This document shows, piece by piece, positions 46,869 to 58,984 of a DNA stretch of 60,000 nucleotides. A model generated the notes under the pieces. It was not told where the DNA came from. It made no database searches and saw nothing but the letters and a program-made list of their open reading frames with translations. The position numbers and the translations under genes are program-made. The stretch is from Polytrichum commune (taxonomy: Eukaryota; Streptophyta; Polytrichopsida; Polytrichales; Polytrichaceae): the NCBI GenBank assembly GCA_950295325.1, contig OX485807.1, forward strand, positions 19,751,666 to 19,811,665. The letters are read 5' to 3'. How positions within the stretch are numbered: position 1 is the stretch's first letter; every line of letters begins with the position of its first letter.

Positions 46869-49800
46869 TTATGTAGGCAAGTTGTCATCGTTTTCTAGTT
46901 GCATGTAGTATTCATAGTCAGCATTATACTGGGCAATTAATCTCTGCGAAGTTGCATGATCCGTTTCTGAATGCTGTAATACATATTCAAAGTATTTGAG
47001 CCCTTCTTGAAACCTCTCAGCCTTTGCATAGCCCCTCACCAGCACACCGTATGTTACAATATCAGCTATGAAGCCTGCAGCCTCCATTTGCTTCAACAAA
47101 GATTCAGCCTCATCACAGAGGCCAGCATGCCCATATGCATCCATGAGAGTTGTGTAGCTCTGTGTGTCGGGTTCTACTCCACTACTTCTCATCTCATTGA
47201 ATGTATCTAAAGCCTCCTGCACAACAAAAACAATTCATGTCACCATATTGATCTCTTCGTCCACTGCTTAGAGCTCGCTACACCACAGGACGATTCCCTA
47301 TATAGCCCAGGAAACCATTTTAAGTGAAATTTACAAGGATGTCACGTCATAGACTTTTAAGTGTTTAGGTTGCACGACATTATCAAAACTAATGTTGTCA
47401 TTGAGACCTGGTTGATCACAGACTTGAATTCTTTTCCTAGTGCCAATTCTGAACATTCAAGTGTAAACTTCTGTACATAAACAGTAAATTAACGAGTCCT
47501 ACCTTATGCATTCCGTGGTGACTGAAGCTGTTGATGAGTCCACAATAGGCAGTAGCATTAGGGACAATTCCAGCTGTCCGCATCTCAGCCCACACACGTT
47601 GTGCGTCTGTGAAGAGCCCAACCCGACCAAACATATTGATCATGGCACTAAAACTCACGAGGTTGGGTGAGTGGCCAGCAGCTTTGAGGTCCTCAAAAAT
47701 CTCCATGGCTTCACTAACACTACCAGCTTTGCCAGCTGTGTCGAGCATGATGTTGTAAGTCCAGATGTCCGGTGTGCACCCTGCCACCCTCATTTTTTCC
47801 AGCATTTCCCTTGCTTTCATCATCTGACCCCCTTTGCTATAAGCATCAAGCATTGTGTTATAAGTTACCTGCACAAATGACCCATCATCTTTCCAATTAT
47901 TTGGCTGCCATCAAGTATACGCAATGTGAAAACAACAAACTGCTGTACACAGGATTGATTATGCCAGATGCATCAATATTAAATGACCGAACTGCTCAGA
48001 ACAAGATTGATTGTTGGAGAGCAAAGGAAAAACCGATTGTAGGTTTCACGTACAGAAATGCATCCAGTATCTATTTAGTGTAACATCAGCCTGTAAGTTG
48101 CCAATATGCATCAATTCATATGGTTCTGATTTCTGTTTTATTACAGAATGTTTTATTTATTGAGATAAGATGAAGGTGGGAAGGAACTGTCAACTCAAAG
48201 GTTCATTCTCTTGTGACAGATGCAAAACTATTTAGGGTTCAGGGTTTAGGAAGCACCCTATCTGGAGTGCAGCCCTTGCGTTGCATTTCCAAGAAGACAC
48301 CCTCTGCTTGTTCAAAAAGTCCTCCTCGTCCACACATGTCAATCACAGTGTTGTATGTATAAAGGTCCCGTGCACACCCTGCATCCTCCATCTCCTCGTA
48401 CAAACCCATGGCTTTCTCATAGTGGCCTTCCCTAGAATATGCTTTCAGTAAAGAATTGTATGTCCAAGAATTTGGTGCACGTCCAAGTTCCTTCATCTCC
48501 TCAAAAAGCTCCACTGCTTCATTAAGCTTTCCAGACCTTCCCAAGGAATTGATCATTGCTGTGTAAGAAACTACATTAGGTAAGCAGTTCACTGCCTTCA
48601 TCTCCTTGAGTATTTGACTTGCAGTGTTGAACAGTTTGTGAGACACGCATGCATTCACCATGCAGTTGTATGTGACATCATTGGGCTGGATACCTCCTTG
48701 CTTCATTTCTTCAAAGAGTCCCACAACCTTGTGGAGTCGGTACCCATTCTTTGCACAAGCATTGATCAAAGTATTGTATGTTACAACATTTGGACTGCAT
48801 CCCTCCTGCTTCATGGTATCAAACACTTGCCATGCTTCCATGAGTAAGCCTTGCTTCAAGTACCTGCATAAATGCAAAACCCTCTGCTCAGATTCTTTCT
48901 CACCATGATGTTGAGCCAAATGAACGCTTGTAAAAATAGATGCACTCTTGACTGTGATCAGAATGAAAAAAGTCTCAGTCTGCTACATCGGTGCAAGGAG
49001 ACTGGGATTTTAGGTTTAACTTACCCACTAATCAAGCCGGTGTAAGAATGGACAGAAGTAGCAATGCCGAGTTTTTTTAAGCTATCGAATATCTCCCTAG
49101 CAAGCCCCAGCTTCCCTTCACGCCCTAAAATCGAGATAATTGTCACGAAGTTTTGTTCACGGAGTTTTACACTCGGTTGGGCTTGCAGAAACCGGAAGAC
49201 CTGGAGTGCTTGTCTACGAGCTCCACGAACCTCCAGCTCCTTCATCATCTGAGAAGACAAAAATTCCCCTGTTTAGGCTTCAAATTTGTAATCTACAATG
49301 CAGGCTATGCAACAATAAATACAAACTCCTTTATGCAACCTCACCTGATCCCAATATAAATTACGTTGTCCAAAGGACTTCAGAGCTCGTTCCAACGCCT
49401 CCCCCATGTCATCAGTATGGGCTAACACATCGATCACAGCCTTTCGAACCACTTCCAGAGCCTCCTCCGTCCTCTTGCTCACAAAGGGCTTTGAAGCTTT
49501 GGACTTAATCACCAGACGAGAATGTCCAGCCTCAATAACATTTTTGTAAGCCACAAACTTAGAGGGCACCACCCTGGAAGCAGATTCTTCAGGATTCCTC
49601 TCGTGCAGAACCGGCTTAGGCCTCAAAGATGTATTTCTATGGATCTGATGATGACTTCCTCCTCTCTTGATATCATAAGCATCCACATTCTGTACCTCCG
49701 ATGGACCTGCAATTTGTGCTTCGCTAATAATATTTTTAGAATTGTCCACCGCATTCAATAAGCTTCTGCTTCCTGGATTCTGCCCCTTTCTACAGTTACA

Positions 49801-49899
49801 CAACCATGTGGCAGCTCTAGAGCTTGCATCCAATTGTCTCCATAGCTTGCCATGGTATACACCTGCTGCCCCTGGCCACGGTTGCTTCAGAGTAGCCAT
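46869..49899 (-). CDS. P-class pentatricopeptide repeat protein, five exons
   Basis: Exons: 49899-49345, 49248-49025, 48863-48257, 47868-47503 and 47216-46869, all GT-AG with matching phases, give 699 residues. An upstream in-frame Met at 49950 would add 17. The N-terminus (MATLKQPWPGAAGVYHGKLW, rich in Arg, Ser and Ala, poor in acids) looks like a plastid or mitochondrial transit peptide. From about residue 190 roughly a dozen 35-residue PPR motifs follow without interruption (VVTYNTLINACAKNG, SWTYNSLLKAYSREG, IWTYNIMLDTAGKAG). There is no E, DYW or SMR domain, so it is P class: sequence-specific organelle RNA binding, stabilisation or splicing. The tail ends QLENDDNLPT. I cannot name an orthologue. 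Most flowering-plant PPR genes lack introns; four here are notable. Confidence 0.92.
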
Positions 49900-49950
49900 T
49901 AGGGTTGCATCAAGCAACAATCCGTAAGAAAAATCTCCAAAATCTCTCAA

Positions 49951-52763
49951 AATTCTCAGGTTGAATCAAAGCAATGCAATTCTTCGAGATTTCGAATCTC
50001 ATCAACACGGTGGTCCCTCTTCGTGATCACAACTCCTTCAGACTTCATTTCCATGAAAATTGATTGCCCTAACCTAATGTCAATTTACAAATCCTTCTCT
50101 ACTCTCGTCCTCCTTCCTCCCCCCAATTGGTTCTCCATCACAAATGCCTTCTCGAAAATTCAAGAAACTCAATTTCGCATCTGAATTGGAGATGCAAAGG
50201 GAGGAGGTGCTACTCAGCTATGGCTTAAGTCTCTAGTAGCGTTTTGAGCTCAAAATTTCTCCAATAATCCCAGAAGAAATATAGTCTTTCTTGCTCCAGA
50301 AAAAATCCTTCGAATCTCATAGAGTACTTCCAGTGAGAAAATGAGGAATCAAACGTCCTCCCAAATTTAATCCTTTTTAAAAGCCTTCCCCGCTGTGTGA
50401 AACTTATGTGGCCCTCCTGCGACGGGTGTCCGCCATAGCCAGGCCGAGTGACGAGAGAGAGACAAGAGTGAGAGAGACAAGTGTGAGAGAGGCTCCTATG
50501 GATCGACGGTGGAGATTCAAATAGGAGGGCTACCCAACGGCGCAGATGGAGAGATAGAGCGACGATCGAGGGTCCAGACTGCACTTCAGGATCGCACTCT
50601 ATCTAACTATCTCCAGGGCCAACGACGTAAGTCAGAGGGTGCTAAACCAACACCCACCCAAAAGCAACACCTATTACCGCATCCCAATCACCAACACTCT
50701 ACTACCTTTTAATCATTCCCCATGGAAAAGGAGTGGCCAGGCCCATGGAGTAACGGGTTTAGGTGCTATTAGTGCCGCCACCACATACCGGTCTCCACTA
50801 CCTTCATCTAGAGTATGTAGCAGGCTCCACTTTATCTCGGATCGGTTTAAAGTGGCTTTAGAGTGGTTTATCAATGCATGTTCTAGCCATTCTATTCAAA
50901 AGGGGGAAAGGGAGGGGGGTGGAGAAACGGTTCAAGCCCACAAAGGCAAGGGGGTCAGTTATGGGCAGCTAGGGGGTTGGTACCGGGGATGTAAGGGGAC
51001 ATTTATACAATTAAACTGGGTGGAACCATGGAGGTGGCCATGTTGGGCTTTGATCTAGCTTGGGTCTAGTACCCAACTATGTTGTGTTGGTTTCTAGGCA
51101 ATGAAGGTGGGGGTCCTCATCATATGCAAGGTTGCCATACATGGGGCCTAGGGATTAGTTTAAGGAAGCTAGTGGTTTTGACTTTGAATATTCATCAAAT
51201 ATTCAATTGAGGATAAAAATAAAAATTTCTTCATACCTATGTTTAGCCCAAAGGCTAATATGAATATTTTATTGATCATAAGGCTTTGATTGATAGGTTG
51301 CTTGGGCCTCAGTCTATTTGAGGTCATCAATGGTTAGAATTATCATAATATTAAAACCAACATTATAACTTATTCTTTAAAAAATAATAACAATATTGCC
51401 AATGAGACAACTGAGAACCTCTTCACCACAAGGATTGTTTCCATGGCTTTGATTGACGAATTGATTTAGCGTTATTACATTTGAGGTCATTAGCTTGGGG
51501 AGCCACCAAGAAATCCAATAGAAACAACCAATGAACTTGAAGGGGCAATGAGGGGTATCAACAATGATATGGCGAGAAGAACATAATTTTTTTTTGAATT
51601 CACTTAGTAACATGATTGCCATTTGTTACTTTTCTTGCAACATGGATGCAACTGTAATACTACTATTATTGTAGTAAGCATTCGATATGTTTGCAACTTG
51701 TTAACTTGCAACATTCAAATATGTTTATTACATCAATTCCTTCGATCAATGCGTTCTCACATCCAATGTAAATATTCACAAGTATTATGCTAGTGTTTAG
51801 TACTAATTGGTGAAGAGTTATAGGTGGACATAGTTCCCTCCAAGAGGTGACCTCTCCTGTCATCCTTGTACGATTGAGAGTTCACAAAATTCTATCAGCC
51901 CCATAACATTACTCAACATTGTGGGTCCTCATAATATAATTGTCAGATGTTGGGAGTTCAATTTGAATTTGAGTCTCCTTGTGCAACTTTTCAAGCATCC
52001 GACTATTATATTCATAGGGTGCATATATAGAACTAGAGTTGCACGTTGAGTAATGTTATGCCAAAAAGAGAGCATACAGACAAATACTAAGGGTGGAGAA
52101 CTTGATTAGAACATGATTCCAATATCTAACACATGTGTTTGGGGACATGAATGAGATATCTATGACCACAAAGTGGTCATTTACGATCATAATCAAAAGA
52201 GAAAAAACTTGTTGGTTTTAATGGAGCAAAGTCAACAATTTAAGACATGTTAACAACAACCATTTGCCTTCCCCCTACACAACCATATAGATTACGCAAA
52301 GAATCTTCGTTTTGACAATTTTGATAAGAACCACATGAAGTCTGATCAATGCGCTTGGAATGGATTAAATTGCTAAGCAAAAGCATATTTCCAAGCAATG
52401 CGAAAGGGGGAAATGCTCGAGTTGGTGTGAGAGGCGCTTTCAAGGTTTAGGGGCCTTATGTGTAGGGTTTGGGGTTTAGGGGTACCCATATTTCTTAGCC
52501 TATGAAGGGTGGCATAGCCGATGATGCTTAATAAAAGTGTACATTGTGAGTGCTACGCAATGACAATAACTCTCAAAATCAAGAATACACGGGCATCAAT
52601 GCCACTTGTCATTTTGGTTTTTATAGGACACTTTTAATTTAATACCCACCCCTACAACTTTATGGAACACGGTGTTGTATGTATAAACCCATTATTCTAG
52701 ATCAATCCCTATTGTTTAACATGGGCACGTGGTGGTTTGTATTGACGTTGATTAACCATGCTC
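49951..52763. other. PPR 5' flank and intergenic sequence
   Basis: 49951-50230 probably includes leader and promoter of the PPR gene. Plus-strand frames at 50509-51058 have no domain. 51060-52760 is AT-rich without coding signal. Confidence 0.4.
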
Positions 52764-52771
52764 ACCGCATC

Positions 52772-53659
52772 CAAGGTTGTCTATCGCGACGTCATGACGG
52801 GGTCGTGCCGTCATGACGCGTCGTGTCGGGTCGGACCCCTCCGTCACGACACAATAGGCTCCTCGTAGGGTCAAACTAGGGTCAACCTAGTAGGGTGGGT
52901 AAAATACTTACCTTCTTGCCAAGGTGGCATCCTATGTGGCAAAAAATGCCGACATGGATGTGCATATTTCCCTTGGCATGTAAACCATTTTGCCATTGTG
53001 TTTACCATTTTGTTAAAATCAAAGTCATAAAATATTACTAAGGAGGGTGTAGGTCGGACGGGGGGAACGGGTGGGGAGCGCGGGGGAACATGGGGTCGGA
53101 TGGGGGTGAGGGTCGGGCGGGGGGAAGGGTCGGACGGGGGGGGAGGACGGGAAGGTAAGTGGGAACGGGGGGGGGGCGGACGGTGGGGAACGCGGGGAGC
53201 GTGTGGGAACGTGGGGAGCGGGGGATGGGAGCGGGTTTAGGAGGTTTGGATAGGACGGGATGGATGGGAACGGGGGAGGGGAACGGGAGGGAGGACGGGG
53301 GGTCGGACGGGGGGGGGGAGGGTCGGACGGGAGGGAACGTAGGGAACGGGTTAGGGAACATGTTAATGGGCTAAGGGAGCGGGGTTAGGGTACGGGGAAC
53401 GGGGGCGGACGGGAGGGCGGACGGGTGCTAGTAATTTTATTCCCCACTTTACCTCTACTTTGCTGACATGTCATCACACATGGACATCGTAACTCCTACG
53501 TGTCCACAATGGGGTAATGTAAATACACAAAAAATTCGGTAAAATTCAAGTCCGGCAGGATAAAGACATCATCCGTCATAATGTCGTGACGGATACGTGT
53601 CGTGACGGCACGACATTATGTCGGGATTACCCTCCGTCACGACACAATAGACAACCCTG
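52772..53659. mobile_element. Non-autonomous hAT element with G-rich core
   Basis: 888 bp. Ends CAAGGTTGTCTATCGCG and (inverted) CAGGGTTGTCTATTGTG are hAT-type. The flanks ACCGCATC (52764-52771) and ACCACATC (53660-53667) form an 8-bp target duplication with one mismatch. The subterminal regions are rich in the palindromic word 'cgtcatgacg/cgtgacgg'. No transposase. Confidence 0.85.
53040..53430 (+). repeat. G-rich minisatellite, potential G-quadruplexes
   Basis: About 390 bp composed of variants of 'ggtcggacgggggg' and 'gggaacgggg', nearly free of C- and T-runs on this strand. Many G-runs of three to ten bases in close succession can form G-quadruplexes. It is the core of the hAT element; Pro-rich minus-strand frames are by-products. 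Confidence 0.85.
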
Positions 53660-53667
53660 ACCACATC

Positions 53668-54630
53668 TATGTTGTGTGACACATCCAACTTCTAATCTTT
53701 CCTTATCACGCCTTGATCTCCCTAGGGTCACTCTCTCTAGGGTCACTCCCATTGGTTATGGCTACATTATTGTCATTAGGTGATATCTTGCTCACCTTCC
53801 AAGCACATGAAAGGCAACCTTGGCACCCATAAATGTAGCATTATTCATGTTCATATTGGAGATTTAATACATAACATGTCAATGTCACCCATGTGTTTAT
53901 ATTTAAGCCTTAAACACTTGGGAAACAATGGGTGACAACCTCACCACCAGCCCTTTTTTTTTAGGCGAAAAATTGCCAAAAAATGATAAAATAAAGGACA
54001 CGGTGACACCTGTGTGTTAATAATTGGGAGGGAATGATGAGGAAATCGCCGAATTCCCTCCATCACCAGCCCTCATTAGGCCAAATCCCCACAGCTCTAC
54101 CATCATTAGTAGCCACCTGCCACCCGCCAAATCCGATTCTACGTAAAGGTTCCTCACCGCCTCCCGCCACGAAAACGTCCTTGTCTCGCCGCCTTCCATC
54201 CCCTTATCTTCGCTCCCTCGCCCCTTACCGTTAGTGTCTTCGTTAGGGCTCGCCAACCTCTTCCGCGTTCATCGCACTCCGTTGCTCTCCTTCACTCGCC
54301 TTCTTCGTCTTTCATCACTCCCTGTCCTCGCCATTTACTTCCCTCAGATTGATTGCGCGTTGCCAACTCTAAACTCCTAATGCTACCTCTTAACTTTGCT
54401 TCAATGTCTCTCCCCTTGCACATCACATCATCTTGAAACCCCGCTACAATTTCGTTTGTGAATTGAATTGTTGAACAATCAGTGATTGTGAATTCAATTG
54501 TTGCAATGGAGTGGGCTTTGGGTTGCGCTGCAATGGACATTGTTGTTTTTTTTGTAGGGTCAGTATATAATGTCGACACTGAATTCTTTGATGCACAACC
54601 AATTTGTATGCTTACATGTGTTCTTCTTCA
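53668..54630. other. No gene recognised
   Basis: Intergenic. Frames at 54017-54256 and 54292-54579 (minus) lack known domains. It may include the 5' end of the hAT transposase element, whose terminal repeats I could not locate. Confidence 0.35.
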
Positions 54631-54789
54631 CTTGTGTGTTTGCGCATTGTGTTTGTGGATTTACTTGCAATGCCATGAATTGGGTTTACTTGCACCAATT
54701 CAGGGTTTAGGGTCAGGGTGTGGGCCAATTGGGTTTTCTTCCATCAGACAGGGAGGTTGCGAGTTCACCTGGATCTACTGTGTTCACTT

Positions 54790-55330
54790 CTGGATTTTTG
54801 GTTTCCTCAATCGGGTTTACTTGTGGTTCCTCGATCGGGTTTCAGTTTTAGGGTGGGTTCGTGGGTTTGTGGATCCGTGGGTTTTGGGTTTTGGGTTTTG
54901 GGTTGTGCGCAGATTGTGGAAGGGGAGGTGATCGCGGCTGTCGAGGGATCGCCGAAGGAGAGGTAAGCATTGTGTGTTTGCGCATTGTGTTTGTGGGTTT
55001 ACTTGCAATGCCGTGGATTTACTTGTGGTTCCTCGATCGGGTTTAAGTTTAAGGGTGGGTTTTTGGTTTTTGGTTGTGCGCAAATTGTGGAAGGGGAGGT
55101 GATCGCGGCTGTCGAGGGATCGCCGAAGGAGAGGTAAGCATTGTGTGTTTGCGCATTGTGTTTGTGGGTTTACTTGCAATGCCATGGATTTACTTGTGGT
55201 TCCTCGATCGGGTTTAAGTTTAAGGGTGGGTTTTGGGTTTTTGGTTGTGCGCAGATTGTGGAAGGGGAGGTGAAGGGGAGGTGATCGCGGTTGTCGAGGG
55301 ATCGCGGCGGTCGAAGGAGAGGTAAGCAGC
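54790..55330 (+). repeat. Tandem repeat of about 171-188 bp before the hAT gene
   Basis: The junction word 'aggtaagca' falls at 54961, 55132 and about 55320. Units carry 'ttgtggttcctcgatcgggttt', 'gtgcgcagattgtggaaggg' and 'gatcgcggctgtcgagggatcg'. Two and a half units; the middle and last are very similar. Probably the 5' subterminal or leader region of the transposase element; each unit ends in a donor-like 'aggtaagc'. Confidence 0.8.
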
Positions 55331-55390
55331 TGTCAAGGGAGGTGGATCGTTGCGGCCGAGGGAGGTGGATCGTTGCGGCCGCGGGAGGTC

Positions 55391-58300
55391 ATGGACATTC
55401 CTGCAGAGACTCTTGCAGGAACCAGTGCGTCTTCGCACCCACGGAAGAAACAGTGCACCGAGGCGAAGCGTGCAAGTGCGCTCTCCGCAAAAGCAGAGAG
55501 AGGCAGGGTGAAGAACCTGCATCGCCAAAACACGATGCTTTATTATGCATCGTCCCGCACGAGGCCCTTGGAGGTTGGTGGCGTGCTATTCCCGAGCTCT
55601 ACACTCGGATCTGCTGGGAGCAGCGGCTCCGCACCTGGGCAGACGGCAATCCCTGCCGTGGAGGTACCTGCTGCAATCCCTGCCGTGGAGTTACCATTGG
55701 GGGACTCCGCCGCTGTTGCAGGGAGTCCAACTTCCGAATCTGATGCTCGCCACGAAGGATGCGGACAGCGTGCGGACTGCATCGTCATTTCGAGCACAGA
55801 GGGTGGGGGTGCGGAGACGACCAACGATCTCGAAGAGGTAAGTCTCTCTGACGATGATGATGAGGAGGATCTTGACACACAAACACCTAAGAAAAAACCC
55901 AGAAAAAATTATGACCTCACCCGAAAATTTCAATTGGAGTGGGCGTGTAAGCTTCCCTGGGCAGAGGGAATTTTAACTAACAATGGTAGACTTCACATGG
56001 TGAAGTGCACAGTGTGCTCTACCATGGAGAAGTCGGATAGACTAATGCAACCCAAGTGGGATACCCTGAAGAAACACAAGGGTAGGCGCAAGGCAACCAG
56101 AAACATGCCTACATATAATGTTAAAAAAGGTGAGTGGTATATGGCAAAAGACTCTAAGCACAAGAAGAATATGGCACTGTTCAATGCTAGGGCCCCTGAT
56201 ACTGTGTTGCAGCAGCTGAATCAATCGAACAGGCTAGAAAGGGAAAAAAAAGAAGGTCCAATTCGCAACCCTGTTCCAAATTCTAAAAGATGGTCGCCCT
56301 ATGCTGGAATACGAAAGTAGGGCAACCCTGTATGAATTCCTAAATGTGCCAAATTTCCCTAGAATGCATTGGTCAGACAATTCTGGATGGACTATGGCTG
56401 AGTGCATGTATGCAGAAGTTAGGACAGCCATTTCTAGAGTCCTTGTGGGTGCTAATTATGTGGCACTCACCTGTGATGAAGTTAGTACCATTGACAATGG
56501 TTCATGGATTTCCATACATGCATATGTGGTTCAAAATTGGAGTCGTATTCCTTTTCTCATCTCACTTGAGAGGGTTGTTGAAGGAGGTGGCTCAGACAAC
56601 CTAACACAGGTCATCATAGATGCCTTGACGGGTGCTGCAAAAATTGAGAGGCCTACATTGTCCAAAACCTTGTTGTGCTTCGGGGCAGACGGTGTGAGCA
56701 CTTTCCAAGGTGCAAAGACAGGAGTCACTCAACAAATTCAGAGTAAGTACGCTCCATTTGCGGTAGGTGTGCATTGCATGGCCCATCGTTGCAACCTGGC
56801 CTTTAAAACACTATCTCAACTTCACATCATGAACCGCATTGAGGGTTTGTTGGCTAGCTCTCATGCTTGCTTCAAGCATTCGCCGAAGAGGCATTTGGAG
56901 TTTATGAAATTGGCTGAACTCATGGAAACTAAGGGGCTCAAACTTTAAAAAAATGTGAAGACAAGATGGGTCTCCCTAATTGAACCTTTAAGACGTATAC
57001 TACAAGAATACAGGGTTCTCCTTGCAAAGATGAAGGCGGACAGTCTCTCCAAGGAGAAATCTGCACAGGTAATCTTCTTGTTCATCTTATTTGTTTTGTT
57101 TTTTATTGTTTTTTATTTGTAATGGTTTAGGTCAATTTGTAATTGGACCCTTTGATGCAGGTTAGGTGCAATTTGTAATTGCTGCTGGTTTGGAAGCTTT
57201 GGATGCATTGTGGGTTCAGGTTAATTGTGGGTTCAAGTTAATTGCTGGTTTGGATGCATTGTGGGTTTGCATCTGCATTTGAATTTGTGGGTGCAGGTTA
57301 ATTTGCATTGTGAGTTCAGGTTCATTTGCAATTGCTGGTGGATTATGTACATTGCTGGTTTTGATGCAAGTCAGGTTGGCTTCACTTGATGCAAGTCAGG
57401 TTCTCATCTCACTTGATGCTGGTTTTGATGTTGATTTTGATGCTGGGTCTTGCTGCAGGCTGTCCTGGACCTACTTTGTGATCCGATGACCCTATTGGGA
57501 ATGGCAGCCCTGCTGCCGCTGATCGAGGCCCTGGATTCACTCATTACCTTCTCCCAGAAGCACGATGTATTCATCTGCGACTTCATTGGTGCTGTGAAGG
57601 TGTGTGAGGGGTAGTTGTACACTTTGTACAATTGCCATTCGCAAGCATTTGCGACCGACGAATTCTTCGTGTTCAAGGGCATCGTCGAAGGCACCCACGA
57701 CCACATTCACACAAGATGGGTGCAGAATGATCCCGAGAACCCGAATATGTTTGATTTGAACTCTGATGCAGAGCACCTAGCATTTGTAGTGAATGGCACC
57801 AACATGTATGCCAAACGCGCCAATGAGGAGACGGGCAGAATGGAGCCCATCACACGTGAAGCATTTGCTTCAATTGTAAATGATGTAAAGAAACAATGCT
57901 CATGTTTCTACCCTAAACCCTTATGATATGTTTATGTCAATGTTTAGTCAAGTTATATTGTTGTTGTTTACTAACTTGTTTGCACATTGTGATCATGTGG
58001 CAGGGGCTGCCGCCCAGCTCATACAAGAGCTCCAACGCCGGTTCCCTGAACATGCAGTTCTGGATGCACTCGGCATATGCTACCCACAATATTGGTTGCA
58101 GAAAGATGCGGAGATCACATTTTCCAAGCACCTTGACGTTCTGAAAAATTGGTATTGCAATACCAAGGTGCTTGGAAGTGGGGTTGACAAGGAAATCATA
58201 CCTGGCATCCTTGACAGGTGGCCCTTGGATTCTCAGCAAGGGTACTTCAAGATTGCGATGAAGAGTAACGCCCCTGCTGCCATGGAACCTCCTTACGACC

Positions 58301-58611
58301 TCAACCCCGTCACACGAATATGGCGGACCATAGCTGCCTCTAGGGTCCTTGCACATGGTTTTCCAGAATATCTTAAGCTTGCAGAAATCGCGTTGGTCCA
58401 TGTCATTGGAAGTGTGGAAGACGAGCGTGTGTTCTCGTCTGTCTCTTTTTTGAAGAGCAAACTTCGCAACTCCCTTGACCCCCACCTTGGACTAGTAGTT
58501 GGCATATATAGCCAAACTTTGTACACTTTGCAGAATTTTCCTTATGATGTTGTCTTCGACAGTTGGACCAATGCTGCACCTGTTAATGGCCGCTATGGCC
58601 TTTCTGCATAG
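55391..58611 (+). mobile_element. Degenerate hAT-superfamily transposase gene
   Basis: A transposase like the ZNF862/KIAA1586-type hAT proteins. From MDIPAETLAG: a Ser/Asp-rich leader, a BED/TTF-like zinc finger (KCTVCSTMEKSDRL...KKHKG, about 56010-56080), the catalytic RNase H-like core (ALTCDEVSTIDNGS, LLCFGADGVSTFQGA, VHCMAHRCNLAFK) and the C-terminal dimerisation domain (GSVEDERVFSSVSFLKSKLR, about 58410-58470). An intron runs 57069-57458, and a second lies at about 57870-58003. Lesions: a frameshift near 56255 by an A-run, TAA at 56946-56948 and TAG at 57612-57614. It cannot make full-length transposase. Terminal repeats were not found, so element ends are open. Confidence 0.85.
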
Positions 58612-58728
58612 AGTTTTAGACCTTGTGTGCTAATTATGTGCAGGTTTTGTTGCAGATGGCTGCATGGAGAACTCCAGCCACATAAGTTTTGGGGTTGGAT
58701 TATAATTTTTGGTGTATATATATCTTAT

Positions 58729-58922
58729 ACTCATTTTAGCATCGGAGTGTGTGTTTGTGTGTTGTTTTGCAGGTTGATGCATGGAATTCTGCGATTTAGC
58801 CTCACTCCATCCCATTTATTAACACACACCGTATCGGCATGGCATCCCCTTTTTTACATATTGTTGTATAAATTTGAACTCATTTTAGCATCGGAGTGTG
58901 TGTTTGTGTGTTGTTTTGCAGG
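58729..58922. repeat. Direct repeat of about 45 bp, offset 149 bp
   Basis: 'actcattttagcatcggagtgtgtgtttgtgtgttgttttgcagg' occurs at 58729 and 58878, nearly identical, each ending in an acceptor-like 'ttttgcag'. It lies downstream of the hAT frame and is probably its 3' subterminal region. Confidence 0.75.
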
Positions 58923-58984
58923 TAGGCAAGACGTGAAGATTGATAGTGGAAGCCGCATTGCACTTCAACTTATAGATTTAGAGG

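Noticed and set aside
53038-53361. Pro-rich 107-residue minus-strand protein
   Set aside because: A translation of the G-rich minisatellite, with no start context, no domain and low complexity.
55391-58611. Host gene domesticated from a hAT transposase
   Set aside because: A frameshift and two stops interrupt conserved domains; domesticated genes keep an open frame.
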